This document shows, piece after piece, positions 7,164-15,814 of a DNA stretch of 64,000 nucleotides. The notes under the pieces are model-generated. The model had not been told where the DNA came from. It was given only the letters and a program-made list of their open reading frames with translations, and ran no database searches. The first letter of the stretch is position 1. Every line of letters starts with the position of its first letter. Made by a program: the position numbers and the translations under genes. This DNA is from Lachnospiraceae bacterium (GTDB taxonomy: Bacteria > Bacillota > Clostridia > Lachnospirales > Lachnospiraceae): positions 70,710 through 134,709 of the forward strand of contig JAQXJP010000003.1 in NCBI GenBank assembly GCA_029008875.1, in the 5' to 3' direction.

Positions 7164-8321
7164 ATGTTTATTTCAGATTCGATCAAGTATGTGGGCGTGG
7201 ATGATAAAACCATCGACTTATTCGAGAGCCAGTATGTTGTGGAAAACGGAGTTTCCTACAATTCCTCTGTAAGCCTGGACGAGAAGATCGCCATTATGGA
7301 TACCGTGGATGCCCGCGGACAGGAGGAGTGGAGCAAGAACGTGGAGGAGGCTTTGGACGGACGCAAGCCGGACTATATTGTGGTGCAGCACATGGAGCCG
7401 GATCACGCAGGTTCCCTGGCCTATGCCATGGAGAAGTATCCGGAAGCGGTTATTGTGGGAACTGCCAAGACCTTTGTGTATATCAACCAGTTCTTCGATG
7501 TGGACATCGCAGACCGCAAACTGGAAGTGAAGGAGGGGGATGCCCTGACGCTGGGAAGCCATACCCTCACTTTCGTCATGGCACCCATGGTTCACTGGCC
7601 GGAGGTTATGGTCACTTACGAGAGCACAGAGAAGGTTCTCTTCTCCGCCGACGGATTCGGAAAATTCGGTGCGCTTGATGCGGACGAGGATTGGGCTTGC
7701 GAAGCCAGAAGATATTATTTTAATATCGTGGGAAAATACGGAGCATCCGTGCAGGCTTTGTTGAAGAAGGCGGCGAATCTGGAAATTAATAAAATACTTC
7801 CCCTTCACGGACCGATTCTTGATGAGAATCTGGGGTATTACATAGATTTGTATGACAAGTGGTCCAGCTATACTCCGGAGAATAAGGGGGTATTCATCGC
7901 GTACGCATCCATCCACGGCAACACAAAGAAGGCAGCGGAGGCTCTTGCGGAAAAAATCCGCGCTCTGGGTGAGGAAAAGGTTGTGGTATCCGACCTGTGC
8001 AGAGAAGATATTGCAGAGTGCGTGGAGGACGCGTTCCGCTACGACAGAATGATTCTGTGTGCAGCGACCTATGACGGCGGAGCATTTGTCCCCATGGAGG
8101 ACTTTTTACATCACCTTCAGATTAAGACCTATCAGAACCGTACCGTTGGGCTCCTGGAGAACGGAACATGGGCACCTATGGCGGCAAAGTCCATGCGCAC
8201 CTATCTGGAGAGCATGAAGAATATAACGATTCTGGATGAGATGGTTTCCATTAAGTCCACCTTGAAACCGGAAAACGATGAGGCGATGAACCAGCTGGCG
8301 GCCGCGATTGTAAACGCGTGA
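7164..8321 (+). CDS. fprA: FprA-type flavodiiron protein (oxygen/NO reductase)
   Basis: A 385-aa A-type flavoprotein. Its ATG at 7164 follows AGGAGG; the frame is open far upstream to 6834, but that stretch precedes the promoter and is excluded. The N-terminal beta-lactamase-like domain carries the di-iron ligand motif HMEPDH, with further ligands in MVHWPE and LPLHGP. The C-terminal flavodoxin domain starts at VFIAYASIHGNTKKAAE and binds FMN. Such enzymes reduce O2 to water or NO to N2O in anaerobes, fed by rubredoxin or related carriers. Together with the downstream superoxide reductase it forms an oxidative defence set. Confidence 0.94.
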   Translation: MFISDSIKYVGVDDKTIDLFESQYVVENGVSYNSSVSLDEKIAIMDTVDARGQEEWSKNVEEALDGRKPDYIVVQHMEPDHAGSLAYAMEKYPEAVIVGTAKTFVYINQFFDVDIADRKLEVKEGDALTLGSHTLTFVMAPMVHWPEVMVTYESTEKVLFSADGFGKFGALDADEDWACEARRYYFNIVGKYGASVQALLKKAANLEINKILPLHGPILDENLGYYIDLYDKWSSYTPENKGVFIAYASIHGNTKKAAEALAEKIRALGEEKVVVSDLCREDIAECVEDAFRYDRMILCAATYDGGAFVPMEDFLHHLQIKTYQNRTVGLLENGTWAPMAAKSMRTYLESMKNITILDEMVSIKSTLKPENDEAMNQLAAAIVNA

Positions 8322-8339
8322 GAAGCAGGGGGGATGATC

Positions 8340-8675
8340 ATGGCCAGACCGGAGAGAGTAAAGAGAGTATGCAAGGAACCCGGTTACACCTGTTTTGTCC
8401 CGCAGGGCACAAAGAGCAAGAACGATTGGATTACCCTTACGGTGGAGGAATATGAGGCCCTCCGACTCATTGATCTGGAGGGCGTAAGCCGTCAGGAGTG
8501 TGCCGCCCGCATGGACATTGCAAGAACAACTGCCCAGGGAATATACAACAGCGCCAGGGCAAAGATGGCGGAGTGCATTGTGAAAGGAATGGAACTGCAT
8601 ATCGAGGGAGGAACTTTCTCCATTTGTGACGGCTCCGCGGGGTGCCCGGATTGCACCAGAACTGCCGGAATATAA
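8340..8675 (+). CDS. DUF134-family putative DNA-binding protein
   Basis: A 111-aa protein opening with MARPERVKRVC, the usual start of DUF134 proteins. The ATG at 8340 sits 7 nt after an AGGGGGG site; an ATG two codons earlier is too close to it. The middle contains a sigma-70 region 4-like helix-turn-helix (VSRQECAARMDIARTTAQGIYNSAR). The C-terminus has three Cys (CDGSAGCPDC), a possible metal or redox site. It lies 18 nt after fprA and before dfx, so it could regulate this redox group. Function is not established for the family. Confidence 0.85.
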   Translation: MARPERVKRVCKEPGYTCFVPQGTKSKNDWITLTVEEYEALRLIDLEGVSRQECAARMDIARTTAQGIYNSARAKMAECIVKGMELHIEGGTFSICDGSAGCPDCTRTAGI

Positions 8676-8742
8676 GAAGTAAAAATTATTGGCAAAACTA
8701 CAAAAAACGACAAACAAAAAGAGGAAAGAGAGGTAATTTAGT

Positions 8743-9129
8743 ATGGAACAGAAGTATTATATTTGTGAGCATTGCAAAAATATGGTGGAGGTTGTAAAAG
8801 ATTCCGGCGTACCCATGATGTGCTGCGGTCAGAAGATGACCGAAGTGATTCCGGGAACCACAGATGCAGCAGTGGAGAAGCATGTGCCGGCATTTGAGGT
8901 GAAGGACGGCAAGGTACTTGTAAAGGTGGGAGAGGTCGAACACCCTATGGTAGAAGCACACTATATTGAGTGGGTGTCCATTCAGACGAACCAGGGAATG
9001 CAGAGAAAGAACCTGAAGGCAGGAGATAAGCCGGAGGCTGTTTTTGCTCTCTGTGAGGGGGAAGAAGTGGAGGCAGTATATGCATACTGCAATCTTCACG
9101 GGCTCTGGAAGGCGACCAATACGAAATAA
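8743..9129 (+). CDS. dfx: Desulfoferrodoxin (class I superoxide reductase)
   Basis: A 128-aa protein that reduces superoxide to hydrogen peroxide without making oxygen, a cytoplasmic defence in anaerobes. All ligands are visible: the rubredoxin-like FeCys4 centre with C8, C11, C27 and C28, and the active His4Cys iron site with H47, H67, H73, C116 and H119. The start follows AGAGGTAATTTAGT. It is 67 nt after the DUF134 gene and probably shares regulation with fprA. Confidence 0.95.
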   Translation: MEQKYYICEHCKNMVEVVKDSGVPMMCCGQKMTEVIPGTTDAAVEKHVPAFEVKDGKVLVKVGEVEHPMVEAHYIEWVSIQTNQGMQRKNLKAGDKPEAVFALCEGEEVEAVYAYCNLHGLWKATNTK

Positions 9130-9195
9130 TCGGGCTGAAATATTATCCCATAAAATGCCATCATGAATGCATGATTCAGAAGGGAGCACGGTAAC

Positions 9196-9594
9196 ATGGA
9201 TAGATCAGGCAAGAGGACAAAGCATTTTGTTTTTGCTATGATTTTATCTGTGTTACTGTGCTCTTTTTTGGAGGTAAACACAGAGAATATCGTCTCGAAT
9301 GCGGCAAATCACCTCGGAGGTCAACTTGGGTATGTCACCCAGGTGAATGATTTTGACGAGCTCATCAGCCCGGAGGAAATCCTGGGGCACACTTCCCAAT
9401 CTGCCATCGTGCGGCAGATTGGTGTTCGCAGATACGCAGACCATTCCTTCGGCACCGATTTGGCGGTAGGACTTTTGGTGCTTGTACCGGTCTGCATAGC
9501 TTTTCTGTACAGGACTTTTGGCTATTCCTGCCTGAATTGCAGCCAGAAGTTCATCCTGCGATTTATTCACAATAAGGACGGACAAAAAGCATAA
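9196..9594 (+). CDS. Hypothetical membrane protein
   Basis: A 132-aa protein with a hydrophobic segment near residues 11-26 (a signal anchor or signal peptide) and a second at about 92-107 (LAVGLLVLVPVCIAFLY), so the roughly 65-residue middle probably faces outside. The tail has CLNC. A GGGAG ribosome binding site precedes the ATG. No known family is recognised. It follows dfx by 66 nt. Confidence 0.65.
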   Translation: MDRSGKRTKHFVFAMILSVLLCSFLEVNTENIVSNAANHLGGQLGYVTQVNDFDELISPEEILGHTSQSAIVRQIGVRRYADHSFGTDLAVGLLVLVPVCIAFLYRTFGYSCLNCSQKFILRFIHNKDGQKA

Positions 9595-9607
9595 TTTTTC
9601 TCTCGGA

Positions 9608-9634
9608 ACCTATGCAAAGGCATAGGTCTATTTT
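9608..9634 (+). terminator. Weak intrinsic terminator
   Basis: ACCTATGC-AAAG-GCATAGGT stem (9608-9627) followed by CTATTTT, after the hypothetical membrane protein gene. Confidence 0.5.
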
Positions 9635-9667
9635 GCGTGCAAAAATAAAGAAAATAGAGAGGGAAAT

Positions 9668-9808
9668 ATGTTAGAGAAAATAATCATTATAGGTTCGGTA
9701 GTCATCGTAATTGCTGCTGCTGTCTGGGTATGGTGGTTTGAAAACGGACCACAGAAGGATATCCCGGGAAATGATACGGAAGAAATGACGAGAAAGACGG
9801 AGGAATAA
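9668..9808 (+). CDS. Small single-pass membrane protein (46 aa)
   Basis: An ORF starting MLEKIIIIGSVVIVIAAAV with AGAGAGGG ahead of the ATG. One membrane segment covers residues 4-23, followed by a charged tail ending KTEE. It lies two bases before a second micro-membrane gene. Function unknown. Confidence 0.55.
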   Translation: MLEKIIIIGSVVIVIAAAVWVWWFENGPQKDIPGNDTEEMTRKTEE

Positions 9809-9810
9809 TC

Positions 9811-9939
9811 ATGAGCACAGAACTGTTGGGAATTTTGATTGGAGTCGTCTTTTTGGCGGCGCAGGCAATACTTATATTGGGACTTGCAAAAATCATGTCC
9901 TTCTTTTCTGACAAGATATTGCCGGACGAGGAGGAGTAA
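9811..9939 (+). CDS. Small single-pass membrane protein (42 aa)
   Basis: An ORF starting MSTELLGILIGVVFLAAQ, with one long hydrophobic helix and an acidic end (LPDEEE). Its ribosome binding site lies in the end of the previous gene (GACGGAGG). It ends just before an intrinsic terminator, so the two small genes form a short unit. Such pairs may be subunits or regulators of membrane complexes; no partner is evident. Confidence 0.55.
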   Translation: MSTELLGILIGVVFLAAQAILILGLAKIMSFFSDKILPDEEE

Positions 9940-9951
9940 GACCACAAATTC

Positions 9952-9989
9952 AGCCCCCCATGCCATTTTTATGGCAAGGGGGCTTTTTT
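9952..9989 (+). terminator. Intrinsic terminator after the small membrane gene pair
   Basis: AGCCCCC ... GGGGGCT outer stem with an inner TGCCAT/ATGGCA stem, followed by TTTTTTA. Confidence 0.85.
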
Positions 9990-10039
9990 ACATTCTTTTT
10001 ACAGGGGAGAGATAGTGCAATTTACACCTCCTTTTTACA
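9987..10039 (+). promoter_or_regulatory. PhoP/PhoB-box-like TTTACA array upstream of the 78-aa membrane protein
   Basis: Four TTTACA hexamers start at 9987, 9998, 10021 and 10034 (steps of 11, 23 and 13 nt). Firmicute PhoP boxes are TT(A/C/T)A(C/T)A hexamers with an 11-nt period. A phoB-phoR pair is encoded just downstream. Confidence 0.55.
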
Positions 10040-10066
10040 ATGTAAGTAGAAAGGGAGGCTGGTAAG

Positions 10067-10303
10067 ATGTATAAAATGATTTGGAATCATATTCAAAAGA
10101 GCAGTTTGGCAAAGGACAAAAAAGTGATTCTCTTTTTGTTCTGCTGCGTTATCACATTTTCCCTGCTGGGAGCCTTGGTCTGGGCGGCTGCTGCAAGGTT
10201 CTTTTTGCCGGGCGTCATTTGGCTTATCTGTTTTGCCGGCTATCCGGGATGCTTTGCCGGCTATTTCGGAGGAGTTCTCTTCCTCTGGAGGCAGGAAGTC
10301 TGA
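10067..10303 (+). CDS. Small membrane protein, putative Pho regulon member
   Basis: A 78-aa protein with two hydrophobic segments (residues about 20-45 and 47-72), the second Gly/Phe-rich (FAGYPGCFAGYFGG). The ATG follows AAGGGAGG. No family recognised. Its upstream region carries TTTACA boxes like those in front of the phosphate transporter operon that follows, which is the only clue to its role: expression under phosphate starvation and possibly a partner of the transporter. Confidence 0.65.
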   Translation: MYKMIWNHIQKSSLAKDKKVILFLFCCVITFSLLGALVWAAAARFFLPGVIWLICFAGYPGCFAGYFGGVLFLWRQEV

Positions 10304-10331
10304 CGATTGCGAGAAAAATTGTATAGAATAA

Positions 10332-10390
10332 TTTTACATAGATTTTAAATTTTACACAGATTTTACATTGACACCACCGCAGATTTTACA
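10332..10390 (+). promoter_or_regulatory. PhoP/PhoB-box array upstream of the Na/Pi cotransporter operon
   Basis: TTTTACA-type repeats begin at 10332, 10343 (TTTTAAA), 10350, 10361 and 10384. They form two pairs with the 11-nt period expected of Pho boxes, plus one more box. A TACTAT hexamer at 10400-10405 could serve as -10. This predicts activation by the PhoB encoded in the same operon. Confidence 0.7.
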
Positions 10391-10449
10391 TTGTGCACAT
10401 ACTATGTACGTGACGCAAATTTTGAGGATAATCATAGGAGTGTGAATGT

Positions 10450-12258
10450 ATGGATATTTTCAATTTACTTACAATGATCGGAGGCCTGGCACTGTTTTTG
10501 TACGGAATGACGGCTATGGGAAACGGGCTCTCCAAAATGGCGGGAGGAAAGCTTGAGTCGATTTTGGAAAAATTGACCTCAAAGCGTATTTTCGCAGTAA
10601 TTCTCGGTGCTGCCGTGACGGCGGTGATTCAATCTTCCTCCGCCACAACGGTGATGGTTGTAGGTTTTGTCAATTCCGGTATTATGCATCTGTCCCAGGC
10701 GGTTGGCATTATCATGGGAGCCAACGTGGGTACCACAATCACATCATGGCTTTTGTCCCTCACCGGAATCGAGGGAAGCACATTGTGGCTGCAACTGCTG
10801 AAGCCATCATCTTTTTCCCCCATACTTGCCGCAATCGGCATCATCCTTACAATGACTTCGAAAGAGGAAAGCAGAAAGAAAGACATCGGAAATATTCTCC
10901 TAGGCTTTGCAATCCTGATGTTCGGAATGGAGACCATGAGTGATTCCGTTGCACCTCTTGCGGACAACCCTCAATTTGCGGGAATCTTGACTGCATTTTC
11001 CAATCCGATTTTGGGAATGCTCGCCGGCGCAGTCCTCACAGCAGTGATTCAGAGCTCCTCCGCATCTGTGGGTATCCTGCAGGCTCTTTGCTCCACCGGG
11101 GCGGTGAGTTACGCCACAGCAATCCCTATCATCATGGGACAGAACATCGGAACCTGTGTTACCTCCATTATCTCCTCCTTTGGAGCGAACAAGAATGCGA
11201 AAAGGGCGGCGACCATCCACTTGCTGTTCAACCTCATCGGCACAATTTTATTTATGATTGTGTTCTATGGATTGAACGTATTTATCGACTTTGCATTTTT
11301 AAAGGATTCCGCCAATGCTGCCGGAATTGCGGTGATTCATAGCCTGTTCAACATCGGATGCTGTCTGGTTTTGTACCCGTTTGCCAATACGATGGTGAAG
11401 CTTGCCGCCATTATCATCCCGGAGAAAGGGGAAGCGGGGCAGGAGGAGCAACAGAAGGAAATTCCCGACAACATCTCCATCGACGAGCGGTTTATGGAGC
11501 GCCCGGCTTTCGCCATGGAAATATGCAGGAACAGGACGCAGATGATGGCGGAGGAGACGGTGCTTGCCATCAAAAATGCTCTCTCCGTGCTGGATGTGTA
11601 TGACCGGAAGAAATGCGAAAAGGTATATGAACTGGAGGAGAGGACGGACCGGTATGAGGATGTGTTGGGATCCTATCTGGTGAAACTCTCCAGCAAGAAT
11701 CTGTCCAAGCAGGATAGCCAGAGCATGTCGTTGATGCTTCACAGTATCAGCGACCTGGAGCGCATTGCGGACCACGCTGTGAATATCGTGGAATTGGTGG
11801 AGGAGATGCATAAGAAAGAGCTTGTCTTTTCCAAAACTGCCACGGAGGAAGTCCGGACGCTCTGTGAGGCGGTATGTGATATTGTCGTGGGGACGGTGAA
11901 TTCCTTCAATGGCGGGGATGTGGCGCAGGCTATGCACACGGAACCTCTGGAACAGGTGATTGACGGGCTGACCAAGGAGATCAAGAAAAATCATATCAGG
12001 CGATTGCGCAAGGGAAAATGTACCATTGAGTTGGGAATTATCCTGGAGGATATTCTCTCCAATCTGGAAAGAGTGTCCGATCACTGCTCGAATATTGCAG
12101 TGGAACTAATCGCTATCAACGAGGACGGATACGATACTCACGAATATTTCAACATGCTCTCCCCGGATGACTTGGCAGTGTTTGAAGCGGATTACGAAAA
12201 AATGAAAATCAAGTACAGCATTTCCAAACAAAATGATAAAATGAAGAAGAAAAAGTAG
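10450..12258 (+). CDS. Na+/phosphate cotransporter with C-terminal PhoU domain
   Basis: A 602-aa protein that brings inorganic phosphate into the cell with sodium. The membrane part (residues 1-315) shows the two inverted-repeat QSSS signatures, QSSSATTVMVVGF and QSSSASVGILQAL. Residues about 350-590 form PhoU-like helical bundles (HSISDLERIADHAVN and SNLERVSDHCSN), which bind metals and link transport to phosphate signalling. It is the first gene of an operon with phoB and phoR and lies behind a Pho-box array, so it is likely induced by phosphate limitation. Confidence 0.92.
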   Translation: MDIFNLLTMIGGLALFLYGMTAMGNGLSKMAGGKLESILEKLTSKRIFAVILGAAVTAVIQSSSATTVMVVGFVNSGIMHLSQAVGIIMGANVGTTITSWLLSLTGIEGSTLWLQLLKPSSFSPILAAIGIILTMTSKEESRKKDIGNILLGFAILMFGMETMSDSVAPLADNPQFAGILTAFSNPILGMLAGAVLTAVIQSSSASVGILQALCSTGAVSYATAIPIIMGQNIGTCVTSIISSFGANKNAKRAATIHLLFNLIGTILFMIVFYGLNVFIDFAFLKDSANAAGIAVIHSLFNIGCCLVLYPFANTMVKLAAIIIPEKGEAGQEEQQKEIPDNISIDERFMERPAFAMEICRNRTQMMAEETVLAIKNALSVLDVYDRKKCEKVYELEERTDRYEDVLGSYLVKLSSKNLSKQDSQSMSLMLHSISDLERIADHAVNIVELVEEMHKKELVFSKTATEEVRTLCEAVCDIVVGTVNSFNGGDVAQAMHTEPLEQVIDGLTKEIKKNHIRRLRKGKCTIELGIILEDILSNLERVSDHCSNIAVELIAINEDGYDTHEYFNMLSPDDLAVFEADYEKMKIKYSISKQNDKMKKKK

Positions 12259-12272
12259 AAGAGGGAATTATC

Positions 12273-12941
12273 ATGGCATTGATTTATATTGTGGAAGACG
12301 ACGAAAGCATACGGGAGATAGAGGAATTCGCTCTGAAAAATTCGGGCCATAAGGTGGTGGGCTTTGCGGATGCCAGAAGCTTTTATGCGCAGTTGGATGA
12401 GATTATTCCGGACCTGCTGCTGGTGGATGTTATGCTGCCGGACGAAAGCGGAAATGAGATTGTCAAAAAGTTGCGGAGAAACCCGGCCACCAAGAAGCTT
12501 CCCATCATCATGGTAACTGCAAAGACCACGGATCTGGATCTGGTGAAAGGTCTGGAGGACGGGGCAGACGATTACATCAAAAAGCCCTTCTCCGTGATGG
12601 AGTTGATCTCCAGAGTGAAGGCGATTCTACGCAGAACCGTGACGGAGGAAGTGAAGTGCCTGGAACTGGACGGCCTGGTGCTGAACAATGAAAAGCATGA
12701 GGTCACTATAGACGGCGTCAGCACAGAGTTGACTTTTAAAGAGTATGAGCTACTACAGCTATTGATGATAAACCGCGGAATTGTCTTAAGCCGTGACGTG
12801 ATCATGGATCGAATCTGGGGTGTCATGTACGAGGGGGAATCCAGAACCCTGGATATGCACATAAAAACCTTGAGACAAAAACTGGGAGAATACGGAAGCA
12901 GGATTCGAACCGTTAGGAATGTAGGATATATTATCGAATGA
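12273..12941 (+). CDS. phoB: PhoB/PhoP-like OmpR-family response regulator
   Basis: A 222-aa protein. The receiver domain has the acidic pair at EDDE (residues 8-11), the phospho-acceptor Asp in LLVDVMLPDESG and the conserved Lys in YIKKPF. The C-terminal winged helix ends in RIRTVRNVGYIIE. It starts 14 nt after the transporter gene and overlaps the kinase gene by 4 nt. It is expected to bind the TTTACA repeats upstream of the operon. Confidence 0.93.
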   Translation: MALIYIVEDDESIREIEEFALKNSGHKVVGFADARSFYAQLDEIIPDLLLVDVMLPDESGNEIVKKLRRNPATKKLPIIMVTAKTTDLDLVKGLEDGADDYIKKPFSVMELISRVKAILRRTVTEEVKCLELDGLVLNNEKHEVTIDGVSTELTFKEYELLQLLMINRGIVLSRDVIMDRIWGVMYEGESRTLDMHIKTLRQKLGEYGSRIRTVRNVGYIIE

Positions 12942-14260
12942 AGAGAAAGATCAATACAAGGTTGGTGCTCATTGCGATTATCGCAGTCGCAGCCACCATG
13001 GTGAGTATTACAATTGTATATTACGGCATGTTCCAGAGACAGATTCGAAGCGATCTGGAAGTGAGTGCGAAACTGCTGAAGGACACCCATTACTTTGAGT
13101 CCATCGATGACTACGAGGACGCCATCGATATGTCCACAGACATCGAGGATCTTCGCGTTACTTGGGTGGCTGCAGACGGTACAGTCCTCTACGATAACGA
13201 TGCCAGTGCGAGCAATTTGGAAAATCATGCGAATAGACCGGAAATACGGGAGGCATTCGAGACGGGAAGCAGTGAGACGGTGAGAAGATCGGATACCATG
13301 AATAAGAACACCTTCTACTATGCGGTGCTCCTGGACAACGGCACCGTATTGCGTGTGTCCACGGAGGCGGAGAGTATCTGGTCGGTATTCTTCACTTCCA
13401 TGCCATTGATCCTTTTGATTATTCTGGTAAACATTATCGTCTGTGTGGTGCTCTCCCACATGCTGACCAAACAGTTGATTCGCCCTATTGAGACCATGGC
13501 GGAGAGAATTGAGGACACAAGCCTGGAACCGCCCTACAAGGAATTGGTTCCCTTTGCCAACATGATACGCAAGCAGCATGCGGACATTCTATCCTCTGCG
13601 AAGGTGAGGCAGGATTTCACTGCCAATGTGTCCCATGAATTGAAAACTCCTCTCACCGCCATTTCCGGATACGCCGAACTGATCGAGAATCACATGGTGG
13701 ATGAGGAACAGCAGATTCGTTTTGTCCGTGAAATCAGAAAGAACGCGGAGAGATTGCTCTCCCTGATCAACGATATCATCCGCCTCTCCGAACTGGACAG
13801 GAGTGAAAAACACCCGGCATTTGAAAGCCTGGATTTGTATGATGTAGTGAGCGAGGGAATGGATGCACTGAAGGTGAACGCGGCAAAGCGGCAGGTGACC
13901 GTACATTTTTCCGGAGAGCATTGCAACATCAGGGGCAACCGGGAAATGATCCGGGAACTGACGGATAACCTGGTGCAGAATGCAATCCGCTACAACCGTG
14001 AAAACGGACAGGTATGGGTAACGGTGCAAAGGGATGGTTCTCCCACCCTTGTGGTGAAGGATTCCGGCATCGGAATTCCCAAAGCGGAGCAGGAGCGAAT
14101 CTTTGAGAGATTTTACCGGGTGGACAAGAGTAGATCCAAAGAGACCGGCGGAACCGGGCTTGGGCTTGCCATCGTAAAACATATTGTGGAGATTCACGAT
14201 GCGAAAATTGAACTGGACAGTGAACCGGAAAAGGGAACGGAGATTCGCATAATCTTCTAA
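12938..14260 (+). CDS. phoR: PhoR-like sensor histidine kinase
   Basis: A 440-aa membrane kinase with membrane helices at about residues 8-30 and 150-172 flanking an extracellular sensor of about 120 residues. The HisKA motif is FTANVSHELKTPLTAI (His near residue 234), followed by the ATPase boxes NLVQNAIRYN, KDSGIGIP and GTGLGLAIVKH. It overlaps phoB (ATGA). With the transporter it makes a self-contained phosphate-sensing operon. Confidence 0.93.
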   Translation: MKRKINTRLVLIAIIAVAATMVSITIVYYGMFQRQIRSDLEVSAKLLKDTHYFESIDDYEDAIDMSTDIEDLRVTWVAADGTVLYDNDASASNLENHANRPEIREAFETGSSETVRRSDTMNKNTFYYAVLLDNGTVLRVSTEAESIWSVFFTSMPLILLIILVNIIVCVVLSHMLTKQLIRPIETMAERIEDTSLEPPYKELVPFANMIRKQHADILSSAKVRQDFTANVSHELKTPLTAISGYAELIENHMVDEEQQIRFVREIRKNAERLLSLINDIIRLSELDRSEKHPAFESLDLYDVVSEGMDALKVNAAKRQVTVHFSGEHCNIRGNREMIRELTDNLVQNAIRYNRENGQVWVTVQRDGSPTLVVKDSGIGIPKAEQERIFERFYRVDKSRSKETGGTGLGLAIVKHIVEIHDAKIELDSEPEKGTEIRIIF

Positions 14261-14268
14261 CAGACATC

Positions 14269-14300
14269 CGGGCATGGGATTTTCCCATGCCCGTTTTTTT
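14269..14300 (+). terminator. Strong intrinsic terminator of the phosphate operon
   Basis: An 11-bp perfect stem CGGGCATGGGA/TCCCATGCCCG with a TTT loop, followed by seven T. Confidence 0.95.
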
Positions 14301-14373
14301 AAGGTTAGTTTAATGCACTTTTCTCTTGATTGGTGCTAAAATGGAAAAACAAAAAATGAGAAGAGGAGAAATT

Positions 14374-15732
14374 ATGAAAAGGATAGGAAAATTTATCGGA
14401 CGCCTGGTGAACGCAGCGATTGTATTTGCGGCGGCAAATGTGATTGTGGTAAGCCGCGCAACCCACAGTGTTCTAGTGATTTTTTTGTTGTATGCGCTGT
14501 TTGTGGTGGTCAATGTGGTGCCATCCTGGTTCAATTTATCATATAAGACCATGAAAATCAGAAATTGCGCCAACGGGTGCGAATTGCTGTACATTTTTTT
14601 GCTGTCCACCGCTACCTGTTGTGTGGTGGGAATCATGACCCTTGCACACAGGTTCCCCGGAATCGAGGAGGCGGCAAAACTCACCACGGCGGTGAAAATC
14701 TGGGATGTTGTGGTCATTTTCCTGGTGGAATGTGTGGTGTTTTGGAATGGGATGATCCGCATCTACATTTCTTCCACACAGTTGGGAGTGAGATACCGTG
14801 TGCTGGGAGCAATCTGTGGAATGATCCCCATTGTCCATTTGTTTGTTCTCGGCAAGCTTCTCTGCGTGGTATCCGCGGAAGTGGAGGAGGAGAATGACAA
14901 GTATCTGTTGGATGAGCAGAGAAAAACGGAACAAATCTGCAGGACCCAATATCCCATTTTGATGGTGCACGGTGTGTTTTTTCGGGATTTCCACTATTTG
15001 AATTACTGGGGAAGAATCCCGGGTGAACTGGAGAAAAACGGTGCCACAGTATTCTACGGAAATCATCAGTCGGCAGCGGGAGTGCCGGAGAGCGGACGGG
15101 AGATTGCCAATCGAATCGAGCAGATTTGCCGGGAGACGGGATGTGAAAAGGTCAATATTATCGCTCACTCCAAGGGAGGGTTGGACAGTCGTTATGCCAT
15201 AGCGATGCTGGGAGCGTCTGAAAGGGTTGCTTCGCTAACCACGATCAACACACCCCACAGAGGCTGCGAATTTGCGGACTATCTGCTGTCCAAAATTCCC
15301 GCAAAGCAGCAGGAGATGGTGGCAAAAGCGTACAATACCGCCCTCCATAAATTGGGGGACCCCAACCCGAATTTCCTGGCGGCAGTGTACGATCTGACGG
15401 CTGCGCGCTGTGCGCAGATGAACGAGGAAGTGAAGGATGCGGAAGGGGTATATTATCAGAGCATCGGCTCCAAGCTAAACAAGGCCACCGGTGGCAGATT
15501 CCCACTCAATTTTTCCTACCAATTGGTGAATTACTTCGATGGGGCAAACGACGGCCTGGTAGGGGAACAGTCCTTCCCATGGGGGAGCAACTACCGCTTT
15601 TTGACCGTGTCCGGGAAACGGGGAATCTCCCACGGAGATATGATCGACTTGAACCGCGAGAACTTCAAGGGCTTTGATGTCCGCGAGTTTTATGTACAAC
15701 TTGTGGCAGATTTAAAAAAACGTGGGATGTAG
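14374..15732 (+). CDS. Membrane-anchored lipase-like alpha/beta hydrolase
   Basis: A 452-aa protein. The ATG at 14374 follows AGGAGAA; an extended -10 (TGCTAAAAT, 14334-14342) places transcription start after the earlier in-frame starts. Four hydrophobic segments fill residues 1-160. The hydrolase domain has the oxyanion segment YPILMVHGVF and the nucleophile elbow IIAHSKGGLDSR, AHSKG in place of the common GxSxG. It resembles bacterial lipases and EstA-type esterases that act on acylglycerols or phospholipids. A His in ISHGDMIDL near the end may complete the triad. Substrate is unknown. Confidence 0.83.
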   Translation: MKRIGKFIGRLVNAAIVFAAANVIVVSRATHSVLVIFLLYALFVVVNVVPSWFNLSYKTMKIRNCANGCELLYIFLLSTATCCVVGIMTLAHRFPGIEEAAKLTTAVKIWDVVVIFLVECVVFWNGMIRIYISSTQLGVRYRVLGAICGMIPIVHLFVLGKLLCVVSAEVEEENDKYLLDEQRKTEQICRTQYPILMVHGVFFRDFHYLNYWGRIPGELEKNGATVFYGNHQSAAGVPESGREIANRIEQICRETGCEKVNIIAHSKGGLDSRYAIAMLGASERVASLTTINTPHRGCEFADYLLSKIPAKQQEMVAKAYNTALHKLGDPNPNFLAAVYDLTAARCAQMNEEVKDAEGVYYQSIGSKLNKATGGRFPLNFSYQLVNYFDGANDGLVGEQSFPWGSNYRFLTVSGKRGISHGDMIDLNRENFKGFDVREFYVQLVADLKKRGM

Positions 15733-15741
15733 GTGTGACTG

Positions 15742-15770
15742 TTGTATTTTGTGCCTGAAGTTGGTAAAAT
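15742..15770 (+). promoter_or_regulatory. deoD promoter
   Basis: TTGTAT (15742-15747), 17-nt spacer, TGG-TAAAAT (15762-15770), an extended -10 promoter. Confidence 0.6.
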
Positions 15771-15814
15771 AAGACATATCAATTTGATTTCTTTAGGAGA
15801 CAGGAGGGGGAAAT

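Noticed and set aside
10400-10420. ACTATGTACGTGAC region as a separate operator
   Set aside because: The partial dyad is short and imperfect and overlaps the likely -10; nothing distinguishes it from chance.
12572-13579. Minus-strand open frame of 335 codons across phoB and phoR
   Set aside because: It spans two genes that are certain from their motifs, and it has no start signal.
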